Part shown: piece after piece, positions 24,296 to 36,787 of the stretch | How the letters are laid out: each line of letters opens with the position of its first letter | Numbering within the stretch: the first letter of the stretch is position 1 | DNA from: Arcuatula senhousia | Lineage: Eukaryota; Mollusca; Bivalvia; Mytilida; Mytilidae | NCBI GenBank assembly: GCA_963971305.1 | Contig: OZ020305.1 | Location: 9,457,001-9,521,000 of the forward strand | Reading direction: 5' to 3' | Length of the DNA: 64,000 bases | Translations under genes and position numbers: made by a program | The notes under the pieces: generated by a model | Seen by the model: only the letters and a program-made list of their open reading frames with translations | What the model was told of the DNA's origin: nothing | Database searches by the model: none

Positions 24296-25331
24296 AGGTC
24301 AGTGACTTCAGTGAATAAATAGTTCATTTGTAGGGGAATGTTTCATGTAAATGTATTTCCATGACATTTAACAGAGCTACTAGTTACTCAATTTTAGGTG
24401 AATTAAACTGAGCTGTGTAAAATAAGGGCTACAATAACTATTATCTTTCTTTGTTATTAAAAAGGGTCAGTAGAACCTTTTGCAGGACAGTGGCTTATTG
24501 ATTCATCAGGAATTGGAGTTTTATCCAATAAACTACAGGAATAAAGAATCCCTTTAAATGAAAGGTGCCTATGAAATCCAAAGACTCTCTTGGAAATTAA
24601 ATTAATCTTTATTGTAATGGACCTCAAGAGTTACGTATATACATACAATTTTATATTTCTAGAATAGACATAACAGAGAAAGGCTATTCATTTACAAGAC
24701 CAAATACAGTTGGTTGAGTATTCCACATTTTATTGACTACATGTACTACATTTCAGTTGAAAAATTTAACTTTAGCATGTAAATCATATCAAAGATATTC
24801 TGGTCTGAGAATTGTATGTAATTAATTGAATTTACAATTTTGTTTGCTTTAAAGAAAGACCATGACTAATTTACAGATTAAATGTGTATTCAATCAATTA
24901 TAATTGCATAATATTTTGAAAAATAATATCTTGCAAAATTTAGATCTTTATAATTATCCAATACTGTTTTTCTTCTGAATAAAACAAAAAATATCTTAAA
25001 ACAGATAAGAAAAAAAAGTGGCACCTAAAGGGAAATAACCAGTGCCTATAAATCTATTGGTTAATTTCTAGTCTTCACACCAAAAATGCATTCAATTGTT
25101 TTAAGATTTCCCAATATAGGAATGCTATAAGACGACTACCGCAGAACCTCACACACCACACTGATGATAATATATACACAATGCTAATCAAAATGTTGCA
25201 TTGGAGAGCCTCCTTGAGATGAATGTGATGATTTTTGTTCGTGCTGAAGTTGTTCTTCTGGCTTTTACTTGGAGATCCACGCTATGAATTGAATGAGCAA
25301 TGAATATAACCACTCAGATTGTCTCCCTTGT

Positions 25332-28300
25332 TCAGGATTCAGCCTCAATACACTTGGCTATGGTGTTTAACTGAATATTGGAAGTTCCTTCATAGATTGT
25401 TCCTAAAATAAAGAACATAGTTTTATTCTGTTTATAATTATCTATTAAACAAGAATATGACAAACAGACAAACAGACATGATGCCCCACCCCATAAACTA
25501 TCCTTTTTTAACAATCAGTGTCAGAGCCATTAAGTTGATAGAAGACGAATAATTTCATGGCGATTTTTATTTGTTCATGCCCCAATGCATAAATTGATAA
25601 AAATTTCATGATGATATCATACTGCCTTCATCATATTAATGAAAAAGTAACTCAAATCTGATTTAGAATAGATGAACGGCTGGAAGAAATGTCTTCAACA
25701 CATTCACTACTGCATGACATGTACATGTATGACCCCTCTACTTTGGGCATTTGAGGTACAAAAATTTGATCAATAACAAAATGGTGAAAATGTATATTGG
25801 CAAAATTAAATATTTTATTGCTATTCTTCATACTATTTTGAGTCCTAAACCAGGAAAGTCTGATATGGAACTTATGATTATGCTTATATAATATTAAGTC
25901 ACTTTGATTAGATGCCAAAAAATATAATAAAAGATTGTTAAAAAAGTATATTCTATCTAATCTAGGAAACAACTTTACTAAATCACAGATAAAGCATGTT
26001 AAACTTTGCATAGGGTCAGTAGCTGGTTTGTTTATTCTGTAGAATTAAAATTTCTTGCCTAAGACCAGAGTTGGAAATAAAAGCCCAACCGCCAGCCTGA
26101 GACTGACAACTTTTTTGGTAGGGCTGGCTAAAATTCATGAAATTTGACTTGCTAAATATTGAAAACAATTCAAGGCTGGTTACTTATTTCAGCAAATTTC
26201 CTACCCTGCAAAGACAAAATTTCCTGACCCATGTCCAGGATTTATACAAAGGTATTAATATAAAAGGCTGTTCCATTGAAAATTGACATGAGAGGTGGAT
26301 GCCAGTTTTTTCTTCCGTTTGTGGGGGGGTAAAATGCATTTTGTTGTGGGTGTACAGCCCTAACAGGTGGCATGAAGGTTTTAAAACAAGAATTACCTAT
26401 TTTACAGTCCCTGTAGTATTTTTCTATAGGGTAATCTTTAGTGTAACCGACACCTCCCATCCATTCTATACACTTTGTTGTTGTCAGAGAGGCCACCTAC
26501 AAGAAAGTGAGATTCTATGAGATATGAATCACATAATGTGTCCATGGGACATGGATGCTCCAACACCCCAAACATATTAAACATTCTATGAGTACAAAGT
26601 ATGGCTCATGGTAACATTTAAAATATTTTATGAAAACAAGAGCATGGCTTGTGATTCCCTGTGATCTTGAAATTTGACCTATTTAACACTAAATCAATCA
26701 GCTTCATTTTCCTTCAAAGCTTTAATGTGCAAAAGTTAAATGAAATTCTATCAAGGTGTTCATAAAATATAAATATGCTTCCAACAGATACTAATTTCAT
26801 TTAAGATTTTTTAAAGTTTTTCAAATCAAACATTTGAACTTTTTATCACAGAGATAATATAATAAACTGCTTTCTGACTTTGCTGAAATGTGAGCCAGTT
26901 TTATGAAATTCTATAAAAGCATTAGAAAGTTGACACGCTTATAACCAACTTCTATTCAATGAAGGGTATTTAAAGTGAGTTTTTAAAATTTCCAAAAAAA
27001 ATTCCAGGTGTTGCAACTGATAGTTCTTTGAACTATAATGAATTCAAAGAGTATCTCTTCCCAAAAGTAAGCTCAAAGTAAACATAGTAAATTTCAATAT
27101 AAAAAGAGCGAAGTGTTAAGATAAGAAAAAAGTTAGTTTAAAGTTTCTTTCAGAAATGCTAAAGCAAAATTAAATGCCAAAGTAAAATGTAATTTGAGTG
27201 TTTGTATTATGTTGTTGCAAACACCATTTATTGACGCACCTGGGCCATGTAGGACAGTCAGTTTTTGATGTTGGAGGAAACCGGAGTACCCGGAGGAAAC
27301 CATCAAACTTGGGCAGGTAACAGACAAACCTAATCACATATTTCAAGGGTGGCGGTTGTATTAGAAAGGTATTTGTACAATCAAGGGTCTGGAAACGGTC
27401 ATATTTGCCGGACATGACCGAAATTTTGTCCTAAATGACCGAATAAAAATTCTCCCAATCGGACATTTTAAAATTTTATTATAAGCATTTTTTGACTTAT
27501 CGGTCATATAATTGTTTAATTATCTTCCTGAGCATCCGGTCTTGTGGTCATTAATCTCATAATTAACACCTCCAGCAGGTGTCAAACAGGTAAACATACA
27601 TGTAGCCGTAGGGTTACGCTAATTAGATAATCGGTCACACCTGTCTGACCATGGCCACTGTATTTACCTATGGTTTTAATCAAATGAGTCAACTCATGTT
27701 ATCAATCTGTCCTGAGATGCCCATTTTGTTTATTTAGAAATAATTTCTCATTATATCCAGTATTTATCAAAACATGTGCACACCAAATATTGTTTACATT
27801 TAATGGTGTTTGATTACGCATGTGCGGAGAAAATATTTATTTTGCAAACATTCATTCACTGTATAGATTGTTAGATATTAATACAATCAATAATTGTTAC
27901 TAATTTCATAATTAAAGTAACTTTTCTCATACATATGTTTATTTTGTAAACAGAACTATAAAGTGGTCCCAATTTATCTACATCCGGCGATTCTACTTTC
28001 ACTTTCACTTTCAATTTTTACATGAAACGTGTTTTGTTTATAATGAAAACAAAGAAATTTTTAATTATAAAGAGCCTTGACCTGAAATAAAAACGTGATC
28101 TTGATATTAAGTTCAACGTCTGGAATGTAATGCACAAACAAACACTGCTTTTATGGATTTAAAAGGTGGATTTCCAGGGAGGCCAAGGAAAAAAGGGGGA
28201 GGGGGTAATTGTAACATTTATAGTCGGACAAAAATGACCGAAATTAGCTCAAACAATTTCCAGACCCTTGTGTACAATAGCTTGGACATTTCATAGTTTT

Positions 28301-31300
28301 AGCTTACAGTTGATTTTACCTCAGATGCATATAATTTTGCCATTGATGCTTCTTTGACCACTGGTAATCCTACTTCCTTCCTCCTTGCTGCATTGTACAC
28401 TAGCAGACGACAAGCCTCGATCTGAGTAGCCACATGGGCAATCTGGTGCTGCATGCCCTGTAAGAAGTAAAATTTGTATTGATACAACATGATTATGAAA
28501 ATGAACAAAAAACATAAATTAACTGAGTTACTGGTAAGTTACAAAAATATCTCTTTAAAATTACCTAAAAATTAAATAAACAATTGTTTGATAATCATTC
28601 CTGAAAGTATGTACGAAGTCTTCCTATATCACAGTATGTAGTAAATGTAAATGTCTTTGTTTGAACATTTTGCTGTTTATAGCTTAAATTGCAATATTGA
28701 AAATGAAAATTAATACTTTTTAAATACTTAGTATTTATGATGCCAATTGGTGTGATAGTATTAAATGTTCATCAGTATATACATTTCAAAACAATGCAGG
28801 GACATAGAAATGCTGGTGTCAATCCGTTACACTTTTTTTCATAACAGATTTCTCAGCTACTATTAATCCTACGCTTTCAATATTTGGTATGCAGCTTCAG
28901 GTAGGGGTCATCATATGGTGGGATGCATTTCCAGGTCTTTGGCTTACCTACTTCCTGTCTAACAAGCCAATTAGAAATAAATTTAAGAGTCAAAAATAGA
29001 AAAAATCATAATAGATTTCTCCGCTTTAAGTATTTGTAGGCTTTAGATATGCAATTTTAGGTAGGGGTCTCACGTAGTGGGATGCGTTTTCAGGTCTGTT
29101 GCTTACCTACTTCCTGTTAAACGGGCCAACTTGGATTATGGGTCAAAAAATGGAAAAACTTTTGTAAAATATTTCTCAGCTTTTACCATTTATAGGCTTT
29201 TGATATTTGGTATGCAGCTTAAGGTAGGGGTCTTATATAGCTGGATGCATTTTCAGGTCTCTTGCTTATTTACTTCCTGTTAAAGAAGCTGACTTAGAAT
29301 TTTGCCACTCAGTGGGGGACCCAGGAATTCAGTTTTTGTTTTTGTTTTTCTGGTATTCAAAATAATCCAAATTTTCCATTCTTTTTGTTTCCATTGCTAT
29401 ATTCTATAGATTTCTGCTATGAGCTTTCCCAGGAAAAAATGATATGGGCATGATGGAAGGCACTTCATATATTCAAAGTGAGTGGTGGGGTTTGTGAGGA
29501 AATTAAATTATGCATACATTAATACAGTCTGGAAAAAGTGCATTAAAACCAACCTTCATAATTTTTTTTTTTAATTTATACCTGAAAATCCCAAATTCTT
29601 TTACCAAACTGCCTTCTCTCCTGGGTGTAAGGAACTGTGGCATTAAAACAGCCTTGTGCCAATCCTAACATCTAAAAAACCGAAAAATAAAGATAGCATA
29701 AAATCATATACAGAAAGGCAGTAGTCTTAAATTGCAATGGTTTTTCTTATGCAGGGTTGGGGTAATTGTAATTTGTAATTGTAATTGAGCGTAATTAATT
29801 ACAAATGTTGATGTAACTGAAAGTAACTTGTAATTGACATATTTTTCAATTACATGTAATTGTAACTTAATTAAATACTTTCAGAAAAGCAGGTAATTGT
29901 CAATTACATTTCAATTACATTTCAACTACTTTCATCTATTTTCTGTCCAAAGAGATTGAAGCAAGATGGTACAATGACATGAAGAAAACTTTTTAACTTT
30001 CCTTTGACATTATGTTGGCATATTTTCTCTTTTCTTCTCTTATTTTATTAACTACATGAAAATAAAATACTCCTTATTGCACAAGTATGACACATATTTA
30101 CACACCTCCCAACTAAAGATGTAAATTACTCATGATTTGTTTCTTTTTAAAAACAATAACAAAATGAATTCTACTGTTCATTTAAAAAATATATATATTG
30201 AAGCTTGATCAAAGACCTGGAACTATAAAGATATATGGCTTCTAATCCTTTGTTTTGACAATGAAGAGATGACACATTTACAACTGGTGTTGACAATAAT
30301 TAACCCTTTAATTCATAAGTAGTTCTTAATTAATATTCCCCAAGGCAATGTTTATGTAAAACAAGTATAAATAACACTGCATAAGGAACAAAATATTGAA
30401 GTAAGAAAAAAAAGAAACTTAGATAAATGGGATATTTAAAATAAAATAATCTTATTTATAAAATAAATTTAGTAAACCCTCCAATTTTCCCATCATAATT
30501 AAGTTCCCTTTAAAATTTCAGAGAAAACATAAAGAGATTTACCTGCTTGACCCAAAATGTCTGAAATCGATACAAATAAAAATGAAAAATATGCCAATTC
30601 TGATCCATGTCAAAAAAATTTACATGTGCACTATTGAAGACATGTTTCATCAAAATCTATAACAAATGAAGTAGAAGAATATCTTGAAGAGCAATGCATT
30701 GATATGACTAAAAACCCCTTGTTGTATTGAAACTGAAATGCTTGTAAATTTCAATCTTTAAGTAAACTTGCTAGCAAGTATTTGTCAATCCCTGCAACTT
30801 CAGTAGAAAGAATTTTTAGTGTGGCCGGCAAAATATTTAAAGATGAAATGTAATTGTGTAATTAAATTAATTACATTTGAAAAGTATTTGTAACTTAATT
30901 AATTACATTTCCAAAGCCTTGTAATTGTAATTGTAACTAATTGAAGATTTTTGAAAAGTAATTGTAATTTAATTAATTACTTTTCAATGTAATTGACCCC
31001 ATCCCTGTTCTTATGCAGATTAATTTCATAACAGAAGATGAGGTTGAAGTTTCATAATTTAGTTGTTCTTTTTAAATGTTACAAAATGTACTAATTCAAA
31101 TAAAATATTTTAAACTAGCAGAGAAGTGTAAATTGTTAGTTTTCATTATTTGTCAAATTTTCAAATTAATGGTCCATGTGTGACAGGGGACTTTTGGATA
31201 AATCAGCATTACACAGTATCCTAAAATACTGTATTATTAAACGTGCAAGGTAACAACAAGAAGCCTAAAAAATTCGGAATGATATAGAAACTTTTTGAAT

Positions 31301-34300
31301 TGACAGTTAATCAAATATTTCTTATATCTAAAAATTTCCAACGATGAAATGAATAGTATAAAATTACTGTTTATCTAAAAGTCTGAACAATATATTGAAC
31401 TGAAAAAAAAAGATATTTTCAAGAGTCTTGCAAATAACTGTTTAAGTTAAACAATTAGCAAAACAATTCAGTTTAAACAAATCACATTTTCATTAACCCT
31501 ATGATCATTCAAATAGCTAATAAAATTTTTATGAAAATTTGAAAATTGTTTGTAGTACTAAAATGATTCTTTTTTTTTCTGGGTATGATTATCAATTAGT
31601 GAAAAGTACATGTATATCAATATTCCTGTTTAAAGAGTAATATTTTTCTACCGATTATATGAATGTTTGTACATGTACCAAGTTAATAGAATTTTACAAC
31701 TATTGCACATTTCTTAAAATTCTAGCCTTGAGATCTGGCTAAGTTACCTGTGAAGCTATTCCAATTCTGCCCTCATTTAGAATTTCTATACAGTATCTGT
31801 ATCCCTGTCCTACTGTCCCCAGCACATTGTTTTCTGGTACCTTAAAGGAAAAATTGCAAAATGCTTAATTTACTGTAGAAGCAGAAATATTTGTGGGGGA
31901 TTCATTTTCGTTTATTTCTTTGGTAAGAAATATCCATGAAATTAAATCCCCTGGAACTTTAGAATATTTACTTAAAGAGTTTTTATTAAAATTAAACATG
32001 TTAAAAATCCACGAAAATTTGTCCCCACCAATTCAGTTTTGTGCTCTAAACCACGTAAATAAATGATTAAACAGTATTCCAAAATGTCGGAGTAAAACAT
32101 TACCGTACATTAAATGCAAATTTTTATCATTTATATCATCTGCATTGTGTCTGTACAAATTTTTATAACTGTCCAAAATATGGGTGCTGCAGTCAAACAG
32201 ACAACCTGTTACTTCCAACTCTGAAAATGTAACCTCAAACAAACAAACAAAATGTTTTGGTACATAAACAGAATGAGATTAGGAGGAGAACACATCTTTG
32301 GTGTGAATTTTTTTTTAATGTTTGATCATCTGATAACCATTATTTTCACATTAAATTCTGGATTCAGAACTTTAGTTATATCTCCCTTATCTCTTTTATG
32401 GGCAATAGAGAAAATTTTTTTCTTTGAGTAGGACACTTAAAATGAAAATTGTATGTTACATAGTAGTTCATCTTTATTGTAACATGAAGTGTATCGAATT
32501 AATTGCTGTAGTATTTGTCTTTAGTTATGGTTTATAATAAGTATTTCATTGATCAAATGAAACACTTATGTGTAACTTTTGACACTTTTTTTTAATCTCA
32601 TTGGTGATGTACCTAGTGTTCTTGTCAGTAAAGGTGTCAACTTCCCATCAAAGCACCAATTAAGAGGGACTTTGTGTCAGACAATTTGGACATTTTTTAT
32701 TGTTTTAGTAATTTGAAACAATTCAATTGTATTTATCTATTTGCTTTTACCTTTTAGATGTGGTTTTACTATCATATAATTTTTTAATATGATCCTTCTT
32801 CATGGTTAGGTATGGATAAAGTCTCCTTAACTTACCTTGACATTATCAAAGTGTACTGGACATGTACTACTGGCCCGAATGCCCAGTTTGTCCTCCTTTT
32901 TACCAATGGATAAACCCTCAGATTCTTTGTCCACTAAAAATGTTGTAATTCCTTTATATCCCTAAAAGTACATTATAAACATGTAGTTATATTGGTAAAT
33001 GTAACAAGTAAAAATAAAAGTGCAGTGCTTGAGACCTACTTCTCTGAACAATTACCTTTTGACCTCAATATCAGTATATTTTTCCTTTACAAAAAAGCAA
33101 CAATATATAAAAGTTTCATGAAATTCTATCAAGGCATTGATATTAAATGTATGCTCTTTAGTTTTTAGATATGATGTACTATGTACATGAGATTACATCT
33201 CATGTGTACACTTTGTTTATAACCATTATCTAAATTTATGTAAATTCTGAAACCTAAAGGTTTAACTCCATCCATCGTAATTTTGCCCTTTACTAATATT
33301 TATTTGGATTTCATTTGGTTTTATACATTTTAAACATCTTTTTTTTTTAAATGGTGGATTTCCTATGTTTGGGTTTTAGTGGTGATGATGAGGAATAAAT
33401 TTCGGAAATGGCCATACAGATCATAAAAATTAATTGCAGTTTGAGTATATATATGTGTTATAGTCTCATGTTCATTTTCTCCATATCCTTTCATAAATTA
33501 TTTATATGGTAAGTACCAGAAACCAGTTTCAACTGGAAATAACTACTCCCTAGTTATCAACATAGGGGGGGGGGGAATAAACAGAGAACAGTAATTCATA
33601 CAAAAACATGACGCATGGTAAAAACAAGATTTCTTAATAACAAATCAAATATATAGACATTGATCAATTTTCTTTTGTTAAAATAATTTCTATTATTATG
33701 TTTTAGGTAGGTGTTCTTTAAGGTTAAATCAGCTAAATACTTACCAAAGTAGGGTTAGCATTTGCAAAGACCATAAACATGCCAGCATGCTCAGCATTAG
33801 TGATCCATATCTTTGTACCATTCAGAATATAGTGGTCACCATTCTTAACAGCTGAAGTCTTCATGGCAAATGCATCAGATCCAGACTCTGTTTCTGACAG
33901 ACAAAAACTTCCTACCTGAAATAATAATTCTAAATGTCCTAAAATACTTTGGCATGTGTTTTTTTTTTTCAAATTAAGATTTCATAGTTTAATGATTTGT
34001 GTTTGCTGCTGCTATAATAATGATATGAAATCATAATCTTATTTGCAATGGTCAACTCAACATGGGCAAGATACAGTATAATATGGGTTGGTTTCAAATG
34101 ACATTCTTATGCTTTAAATTTGAATACTTTATTATGTTACTACTGTCAAGTTTGTCAATGTATGCATGGTATATGAATTTTCTTTATATGTGCAAAGGCT
34201 TTTCCCCATCATTGTTATTTATAAACATAATTAAATGTCAATATAATAAGTAAGAATACCTTCACAATTTTTACAATGTGAGGATTTTTCATGTCAGACA

Positions 34301-36766
34301 TGATACAAAATAACTAAAAATGTGCAAGACAAACCTCTACAAAAACAATTAAATTATGATCTATTCAACTTTTTGAAAGGGAAATATGTCAACAGAAGTT
34401 CATTTTCAAAACTGCAACATTTGCAATTTTTTCATCAGTGGCGGATCCAGAGTGGGGCTGAGGGGGTGTACGTCCCCCATTTTATTGAAAAATTTTAATT
34501 TTTTGTATAAAATTTACCACAGTACTTCAAATTTGACATTTTTTGCAATTATGCCCACCCCTTTCATTGAACCCTGGAATCACCACCGGTTCATATCACA
34601 CATACCATATTTGTAGCCAATCTAGTGAGGTATTTTTGTTTCTGTTCTGGAGTACCCAGTTTTCTGATAAGATTATTAATCAGTGTGTTATGTACATCAA
34701 CCAGGACACTGACAGATGCATCTACTTTAGCTAGCTCCTCTATCACAAGGTTAGCAGTAAAGAATGAAGAACCAGTACCTCCATATTCAGGATCTATCTC
34801 AATGCCCATCAACTAAAAATGTAAATAAAACATAGCATACATGTACATGAAATACCTTTGGATTAATAATGGTTATAATGATAACATACTACCAAATAAA
34901 GTGATCTGTTACAATGAAAAACTGTGATTAAAAATTATAAAAGATAAAATCATATGCTGTGATAAACTAAATCAGGCATTGCTGTACATGTACCTAACAT
35001 GTGCCCAACAGTAAAAGTCAACAAAAGGCAGGATTTTGTAAAACAGGAAATAGGTGAACAATAGGCATGAACTGTAATCCAATGTGATTGGACCAAAGAC
35101 TGCTGCTGTGTGCCAAATATCTAAAGGCTAAGATAAGACGTTGCCGAGAAAACTGTGTCCATGTCCACACACTGCCCTTTCTGTGATCAATCAACCATGA
35201 AGTTGATAAAACAGGTACAAATTCATGATAATTTTTGTTTGTTCAAACCCTGATGTATACATGTGTATATGTATAAAGGTCATGATGAGTTTCCTTCATG
35301 GTAAAGAAATTTCCAGGTGTAGGTAAACCTGGTTGGATTGATGGACAGAAGAACGGACGGACTCAAACACTACTTACCCCCTACTATGGCAGATGGAGCA
35401 TAAAAATAGAATTTTAGTAATAGATCAATATAAAACCTAATATGAAAAATATTCTATTTACTCCATTATCAAACAAAGCTTTAAGAACTGATGGATCCAT
35501 ATGACTCTCTGCATCCATTTTCCTGACCAAGGGCTGGATCTGTTCTGTTGCCAGTTTTGCCACTAAAAAAACAAAATTTATAACAATGTTTAACATACAA
35601 CCTTTTTTGTAAATAACCATTTGAAAATAACATGAAAAAATCTGCGTGGAATTTTTATTCTTTTTTTTCATAAATCGTTAAATGACTGTTTTCCACGAAT
35701 AGGTTCTATTAGTCCTAAGCATGCATTCCACATGTTTCTTAATGGCTAAAGAAGAAAAAAATGTTTATGATTCAATGACTAATTTTGAACCATGTGCATT
35801 ATATTTTGTGTATGAAAATGGTAAGCAACCCGCTGCAACCTCAGTTACACATATGTAGTTTGAAATCTGCTGGCTGTTTTCAATTAGTAGATTATTTAAA
35901 TAGCACTGATTTATAGAGGATGTGTTGTTTACACTTATTTCACATCTCATTATTTATCGTTGCTATTCTCTAGAACAGAAAGAAAATATCGAACTAAACG
36001 TAAACCCAAATCTAATACTTTTTCTTCCTTCTTAAACAAAAATATCCAAGTGGTAATATTGCATGTGCAAATTTACATGTAATCACTGTATGACCAGTAG
36101 TTAAATTTCTTCAGGAGTTTTCCTGCGGCAGCTGCCATTGTTAACATGTTCTCCAAATAAAGTTGTAGAATAAATAATGTCTCCACCCCTCAACATGCTC
36201 AATGTTTTTTTAACATGCTTGACAAGTATAAATATCTGGGTTGGAGAAAAATGTTTTATTTGTATACTCAGAAAAAAATAACCAAGATCATCATCTTTTT
36301 TAACTTCATGATGTTATGTTTATCTGACTTTTTGTTTGTTGCCATAACTATTTATTGTTAATGTGTAAGTACTAATAAAATATCATGAGTATTGTATTGT
36401 ATATATATTGTTAAAATAAGAACATGTACAGATGTTTCAATTCTAAAATTCATTGTTATTATTCTAATATTGGCCTTTGACTTAACCATCTTGACCACAG
36501 GTCTGACACTATATCATCTTATCTTGGACCTAGTCTTTAATTTGCTGAATTGTCTGACAGTTCTGACAAATTTAGGCAGCTGTTCCTTTATTTTCACCTG
36601 CTTCTTTCATCATTCTTTCTTCATCAGACAGCATGTCTACAGGGAGGTTTCTGAGTTCTAGCCCATTCTGATTTATACTGGATGTCTGGATACCAGCAGT
36701 GGATATACCATAGAAACGCTTGTTCAAACACCTCTTGCAGATTGGGATGGATCTCTGTAATGAGGA
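25332..36766 (-). CDS. ACADSB: Short/branched-chain acyl-CoA dehydrogenase, mitochondrial (5' exon missing)
   Basis: Ten exons on the minus strand: 36766-36598, 35562-35462, 34812-34606, 33915-33745, 32961-32836, 31840-31748, 29671-29582, 28457-28320, 26496-26397, 25402-25332. All have GT-AG ends and frames join, giving 421 residues (human protein 432). The enzyme oxidises 2-methylbutyryl-CoA in isoleucine catabolism, using FAD and passing electrons to ETF in the mitochondrial matrix. Seen: [23 protein letters not shown], the family signature [50 protein letters not shown], the second signature [17 protein letters not shown], and [14 protein letters not shown] in the last exon, whose Glu is the expected catalytic base. 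The first exon seen begins in phase 0 inside a basic presequence-like stretch ([11 protein letters not shown]), so a short upstream exon with the start codon is missing. The introns hold hAT-like elements and other repeats. Confidence 0.95.
27383..28270. mobile_element. Non-autonomous hAT-like element with 8-bp TSD
   Basis: Inverted termini CAAGGGTCTGGAAA (left) and TTTCCAGACCCTTG (right) are followed inward by matching GACCGAAAT stretches. They are flanked by the perfect 8-bp duplication TGTACAAT (27375-27382 and 28271-28278). The element is 888 bp with no transposase-like ORF. It sits in an ACADSB intron between exons 28457-28320 and 26496-26397. Confidence 0.85.
28863..29290. repeat. Degenerate tandem repeat, three copies of about 162 bp
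   Basis: AGGTAGGGGTC recurs near 28900, 29060 and 29222, each time followed about 35 bp later by TTACCTACTTCCTGT or a close variant (the last copy reads TTATTTACTTCCTGT). It lies in an ACADSB intron. Confidence 0.7.
29752..31007 (+). mobile_element. Decayed hAT transposon with 8-bp TSD
   Basis: Termini CAGGGTTGGGGTAATT and AATTGACCCCATCCCTG are flanked by the perfect duplication TTCTTATG (29744-29751 and 31008-31015). The ends are built of AATTGTAATT repeats. Near 30765-30850 a remnant reads [13 protein letters not shown], then [11 protein letters not shown], the C-terminal dimerisation region of hAT transposases, with an apparent loss of one codon. The rest of the transposase is not readable. 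Located in an ACADSB intron. Confidence 0.85.
34436..34590. repeat. Interspersed repeat beginning GTGGCGGATCCAGA
   Basis: It starts GTGGCGGATCCAGA with a GGGGG/CCCCC core and ends in a TTTGACATTTTTTGCAATTA-type tail. The tail reappears at 56905-56985. It lies next to an ACADSB exon (34812-34606) without entering coding sequence that I can see. Confidence 0.5.
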
Positions 36767-36787
36767 CTGAAATAAAATAAATAGAAA

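Larger units (their letters stand above)
20604..25331. other. Intergenic DNA between peptide cluster and ACADSB
   Basis: No gene supported. It contains a fragment of the 'gctcacctga' family (about 20820-20990), a GC-rich MITE at 21049-21248, a copy of a repeat with GACGGACAGATGGACAG (about 22400-22690), and a MITE at 24084-24295. The ACADSB 3' UTR should occupy part of the right end; AATAAA on the minus strand is seen near 24610. Confidence 0.5.

Noticed and set aside
27271..27302. GGAGGAAACCGGAGTACCCG-type sequence as part of a coding exon
   Set aside because: This phrase occurs, by recall, as a widespread dispersed repeat in invertebrate genomes. The overlapping ORFs have no supporting splice structure and lie in an ACADSB intron.
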